Assembly (NCBI GenBank): GCA_013697365.1
Contig: JACCXA010000240.1
Span: forward strand, 1-14,017
Direction: 5' to 3'
DNA length: 14,017 nt
DNA from: Chthoniobacterales bacterium
GTDB taxonomy: Bacteria; Verrucomicrobiota; Verrucomicrobiia; Chthoniobacterales; UBA10450
Every line of letters begins with the position of its first letter. Position 1 is the first letter of the stretch. Shown here piece after piece: positions 12,435 through 14,017 of this stretch. A program made the translations under genes and the position numbers. A model generated the notes under the pieces. The model ran no database searches. It was not told the origin of the DNA and saw nothing but the letters and a program-made list of their open reading frames with translations.

Positions 12435-13997
12435 ATGTCCCAAAGAAAAGCGATCGGTATCGATCTTGGCACCACCTTCTCGGCGGTGGCGCACATCGAC
12501 AGTTACGGCAAGCCTCAGATCATCCCCAATTCCGAAAACGAACGCATCACCCCGTCCGTGATTCTGTTTGATGGGAGCAACGCTATCGTCGGGACGCTTG
12601 CCAAAACCAACTCGGTCGCGGAGCCGGAACGGATTGTCGATTTCGTGAAGCGCGAGATGGGCAAACCGAAAGAACAATTTCAGCGCGCCTTTGAAGACAA
12701 AGTCTATTCCGCCGAAGAACTCTCCGCTCTCATTCTGAGGAAGCTAAAGACTGACGCAGAGAAGTTCCTGCGATGTCCGGTGACGGACGCTGTTATCACC
12801 GTGCCGGCTTATTTCAACGATGCGGAGCGGACCGCCACCATTACGGCGGGGCAACTGGCGGGCCTGAATGTCCTGCAAATCATCAACGAACCGACCGCCG
12901 CAGCCGTCGCGTATGGCTTGGATAAACTCGACCAGGACCAGACCGTCTTCGTGTTCGATCTGGGCGGCGGAACATTCGACGTCACGATCATGCGAATCGA
13001 GGGCCACAAGATCACGATGCTCGCGACCAATGGCGATCATCGGCTGGGCGGGAAGGATTGGGACGATGTCATCGTGAACTTTGTTGCGGAGGAATTCGAT
13101 CGCGCTCACGGTGAGAATCCCCTGCTCGATCTGCAGAGTTACCAGGATCTGCAAAGCCGCGCCTTGGCCGCCAAGCTCCAGCTTTCCAGCCGGCCGCGGA
13201 CCGCGCTCGTCCACAGTTACAACGGCAAGAGTGTGAAAGTGGAGCTGACGCGCGAGGATTTTGAGAAGCGCACGCGACACCTGATCGAGAAGTGCAAGAC
13301 GATCTGCGAAATGGTCATGCAGGAAGCGAAATTAAAGTGGTCCGAGTTGAACAAGGTTCTGCTCGTCGGTGGCATGACGCGCATGCCGATGGTGCGGGAG
13401 ATGATCGCGCAACTTTCGCCCGTGCCGCTCGCGACGGACGTTAATCCGGACGAAGCGGTCGCTGTCGGCGCGACGATTCAGGCCATTCTCCTGATGTTAC
13501 AAGAGGAGGAAAAATCGGGAGCCAAGACTCTTCCGGAAGACACGCGGCAGCAATTTTCCTCGCGGGAAGGCGCCCTGATGCAGGTGACGAACATTACCTC
13601 GCACACGCTCGGAGTCGTCCTGTGGGATGACCGCGAACTGGAGGAGTATGTCTTCCCCATGATCAACAAGATGAGCGCCATTCCGGCGACGGCGAAAAAT
13701 TATTTCGGAACGGCAAACGCGAACATGCCCCGTGCGGTCGTGCGCATCGTCGAGGGTGAAAGTTCATTACCGGGTGAATGCGTTTCCCTTGGAACCTGCG
13801 ACGTCGAGTTACCGCCTTTCCTGCCGAAAGGCTCTCCTGTGGAGCTGGTCTACGAATACAACGAGAACCAGATCCTGGAAGTGGCGGTGCAGGCTTGTGG
13901 GAACGAGACAAAGATTTCGATCGAGCGAAACACCGGACTTGCACCGCATGAAGTCGCGCGTGCCAAAGAGGGGCTCGCCACACTCAGCGTCAGCTAA
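12435..13997 (+). CDS. Hsp70-family chaperone lacking the C-terminal lid
   Basis: This is a 520-residue cytoplasmic Hsp70. The ATPase domain is complete (about residues 5-355): AIGIDLGTTFSAVA (6-19), VPAYFNDAERTAT (123-135), INEPTAAAVAYGLD (150-163), VFDLGGGTFDVTI (173-185) and VLLVGGMTRMPMV (308-320). A beta-type substrate-binding domain follows (about 380-500) with VTNITSHTLGVV, FPMINKMSAIPA and VRIVEGES. The usual interdomain linker VLLLDVTPLSLG is replaced by a longer, more polar stretch (about 355-386). The protein stops shortly after the beta domain. It lacks most of the roughly 100-residue helical lid of DnaK (about 638 residues) and ends without EEVD-like residues. It is therefore a specialised paralog, closer in outline to HscC-type proteins than to the housekeeping DnaK. 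It follows grpE after 162 bases; no dnaJ is in the window. Confidence 0.93.
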   Translation: MSQRKAIGIDLGTTFSAVAHIDSYGKPQIIPNSENERITPSVILFDGSNAIVGTLAKTNSVAEPERIVDFVKREMGKPKEQFQRAFEDKVYSAEELSALILRKLKTDAEKFLRCPVTDAVITVPAYFNDAERTATITAGQLAGLNVLQIINEPTAAAVAYGLDKLDQDQTVFVFDLGGGTFDVTIMRIEGHKITMLATNGDHRLGGKDWDDVIVNFVAEEFDRAHGENPLLDLQSYQDLQSRALAAKLQLSSRPRTALVHSYNGKSVKVELTREDFEKRTRHLIEKCKTICEMVMQEAKLKWSELNKVLLVGGMTRMPMVREMIAQLSPVPLATDVNPDEAVAVGATIQAILLMLQEEEKSGAKTLPEDTRQQFSSREGALMQVTNITSHTLGVVLWDDRELEEYVFPMINKMSAIPATAKNYFGTANANMPRAVVRIVEGESSLPGECVSLGTCDVELPPFLPKGSPVELVYEYNENQILEVAVQACGNETKISIERNTGLAPHEVARAKEGLATLSVS

Positions 13998-13999
13998 AG

Positions 14000-14017
14000 A
14001 TGCTCGATGTGAATCTC
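14000..14017 (+). CDS. Possible start of a further plus-strand gene (partial)
   Basis: An ATG two bases after the Hsp70 stop codon opens MLDVNL before the window ends. The tight spacing matches the operon style here, but six codons cannot identify it. A further chaperone or cofactor gene would be a natural expectation and is only a guess. Confidence 0.25.

Noticed and set aside
1..14017. Defence island, prophage, CRISPR array or biosynthetic gene cluster
   Set aside because: No repeats of CRISPR type, no nuclease, integrase, toxin-antitoxin or synthase domains were seen. Most genes are housekeeping or metabolic.

Overview
This window looks like a piece of a GC-rich Gram-negative chromosome, most likely from the Verrucomicrobiota (Chthoniobacterales/Spartobacteria-like soil lineages). 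That placement is an inference from several things: a CobA-HemD fusion inside a hemX-hemA-hemC cluster, an ankyrin/L,D-transpeptidase protein, weak or missing Shine-Dalgarno sites on many genes, and intergenic TGTCAT...ATGACA repeats. A 16S or marker-gene search would be needed to confirm it. I see no tRNA, rRNA, CRISPR array, transposase, phage gene or recognisable defence locus.

Left half (1-5603), mostly minus strand. Reading leftwards from about 4400 there is a secreted protein of unknown function, queF (queuosine precursor reductase) and chrA (chromate transporter). queF and chrA are joined by an ATGA overlap. A hairpin and a dispersed repeat follow. Next comes one uninterrupted reading frame that fuses a low-molecular-weight protein-tyrosine phosphatase to serine hydroxymethyltransferase (glyA); its 3' end runs off the window. 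A small plus-strand gene (4503-4907, DUF6572-like, with a Cys-rich tail) diverges from the secreted-protein gene across a palindrome-rich gap. It converges on apt (adenine phosphoribosyltransferase, minus strand) across a 106-bp repeat element bounded by inverted TGTCAT/ATGACA ends.

Right half (5722-14017), all plus strand and tightly packed. An inner-membrane-anchored ankyrin-repeat protein with a C-terminal YkuD L,D-transpeptidase domain comes first. After it is a tetrapyrrole cluster: hemX-like membrane protein, hemA (short at its C-terminus), hemC and a cobA-hemD fusion. Together these run from glutamyl-tRNA to uroporphyrinogen III and on to precorrin-2, except for the HemB step, which is not in the window. 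Five bases after cobA-hemD the cluster runs into a grpE-like gene. A leader with a 19-bp palindrome follows, then a short Hsp70 that lacks the C-terminal lid. A further reading frame may begin at 14000.

The most notable items are the phosphatase-SHMT fusion, the ankyrin-YkuD fusion, the lidless Hsp70/GrpE pair attached to a heme operon, the 19-bp palindrome in its leader, the C-terminally short HemA, and a QueF in which a normally conserved active-site His appears to be Asn.
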